Positions 21,719 to 21,738 of a stretch of DNA of 21,738 nt are shown in pieces. Source of the stretch: a virus; the IMG/VR virus record IMGVR_UViG_3300022169_000039, positions 1 to 21,738 of that record. One strand, written 5' to 3'. The notes under the pieces are model-generated. The model searched no databases and was not told the DNA's origin. It saw only the letters and a list, made by a program, of their open reading frames with translations. The position numbers and the translations under genes are program-made. Numbering within the stretch: position 1 is the first letter of the stretch; each line of letters starts with the position of its first letter.

Positions 21719-21738
21719 GGCTGGAACCCGTCAACCAG
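21715..21738 (-). CDS. C-terminal end of a further leftward gene (partial)
   Basis: In the frame beginning at the right edge, codons read LVDGFQP then TGA at 21717-21715, in ATGA overlap with the next gene's start. All neighbouring genes in this operon show the same overlap style, so an upstream gene probably ends here. Too short to identify. Confidence 0.35.
   Translation of the reverse strand: MVDGFQP

Noticed and set aside
1-21738. tRNA genes, CRISPR arrays, insertion sequences, integrase or attachment sites
   Set aside because: I looked for these and saw no supporting pattern; whether the phage is temperate cannot be told from this window.

Overview
The window is a slice of a tailed-phage genome or prophage with a long, non-contractile (siphovirus-type) tail. 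The host is most likely an alphaproteobacterium, perhaps of the Rhodobacterales. The evidence is a GapR/DUF2312-type protein, a GTA/Rhodobacter-like tail assembly chaperone, marine-phage-type structural proteins, moderately high GC and very tight ATGA/TGATG gene coupling. There is no sheath, baseplate wedge, integrase, rRNA, tRNA, CRISPR array or insertion sequence. Terminase and portal genes would be expected just upstream of the left edge but are not included.

Layout. (1) Head module, about 35-5693, + strand: prohead protease with an N-terminal extension, HK97-type major capsid protein, two small proteins of unknown role, phiE125 gp8/gp6-like connector, a beta-rich structural protein, head-tail adaptor, HK97 gp10-like protein and DUF3168 tail terminator. 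The capsid gene is followed by a good intrinsic terminator and preceded by a hairpin. (2) Tail module, about 5733-15814, + strand: two paralogous tail-tube genes in tandem (the first carries an Ig-like domain), a tail assembly chaperone with a -1 frameshift cassette, tape measure, a distal-tail-like protein, a fibre protein, a large hub-like protein with a four-cysteine cluster, then fibre/lectin-like genes and their accessories. (3) Lysis module, about 15863-17453, + strand: membrane/coiled-coil protein, T7-lysozyme-type amidase with a C-terminal membrane helix, i-spanin-like protein, secreted two-cysteine protein, small o-spanin-like lipoprotein, then a helix-turn-helix/metallophosphoesterase gene. 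(4) Recombination module, 21738-18565, - strand, converging on the late operon: a small hypothetical, a 32-residue membrane protein, ERF annealing protein, YqaJ/lambda-exonuclease-type nuclease, NinB, GapR-like protein, a small basic protein, a PD-(D/E)XK-like nuclease and a Ref/DUF968-like HNH-type nuclease.

How it works together: the rightward block builds the head and tail and then opens the cell. The leftward block is a complete phage recombination toolkit (resect, anneal, mediate, cut). The clearest hidden element is the chaperone frameshift cassette: an A AAA AAG slippery site at 7141-7147, an SD-like GGAG 8 nt upstream, and a 7-bp GC stem starting 5 nt downstream. It opens an 82-codon extension that has no start codon of its own at its 5' end. 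No stretch above 300 bases lacks a gene; the largest gaps are about 50-60 bases and hold hairpins or promoter candidates.
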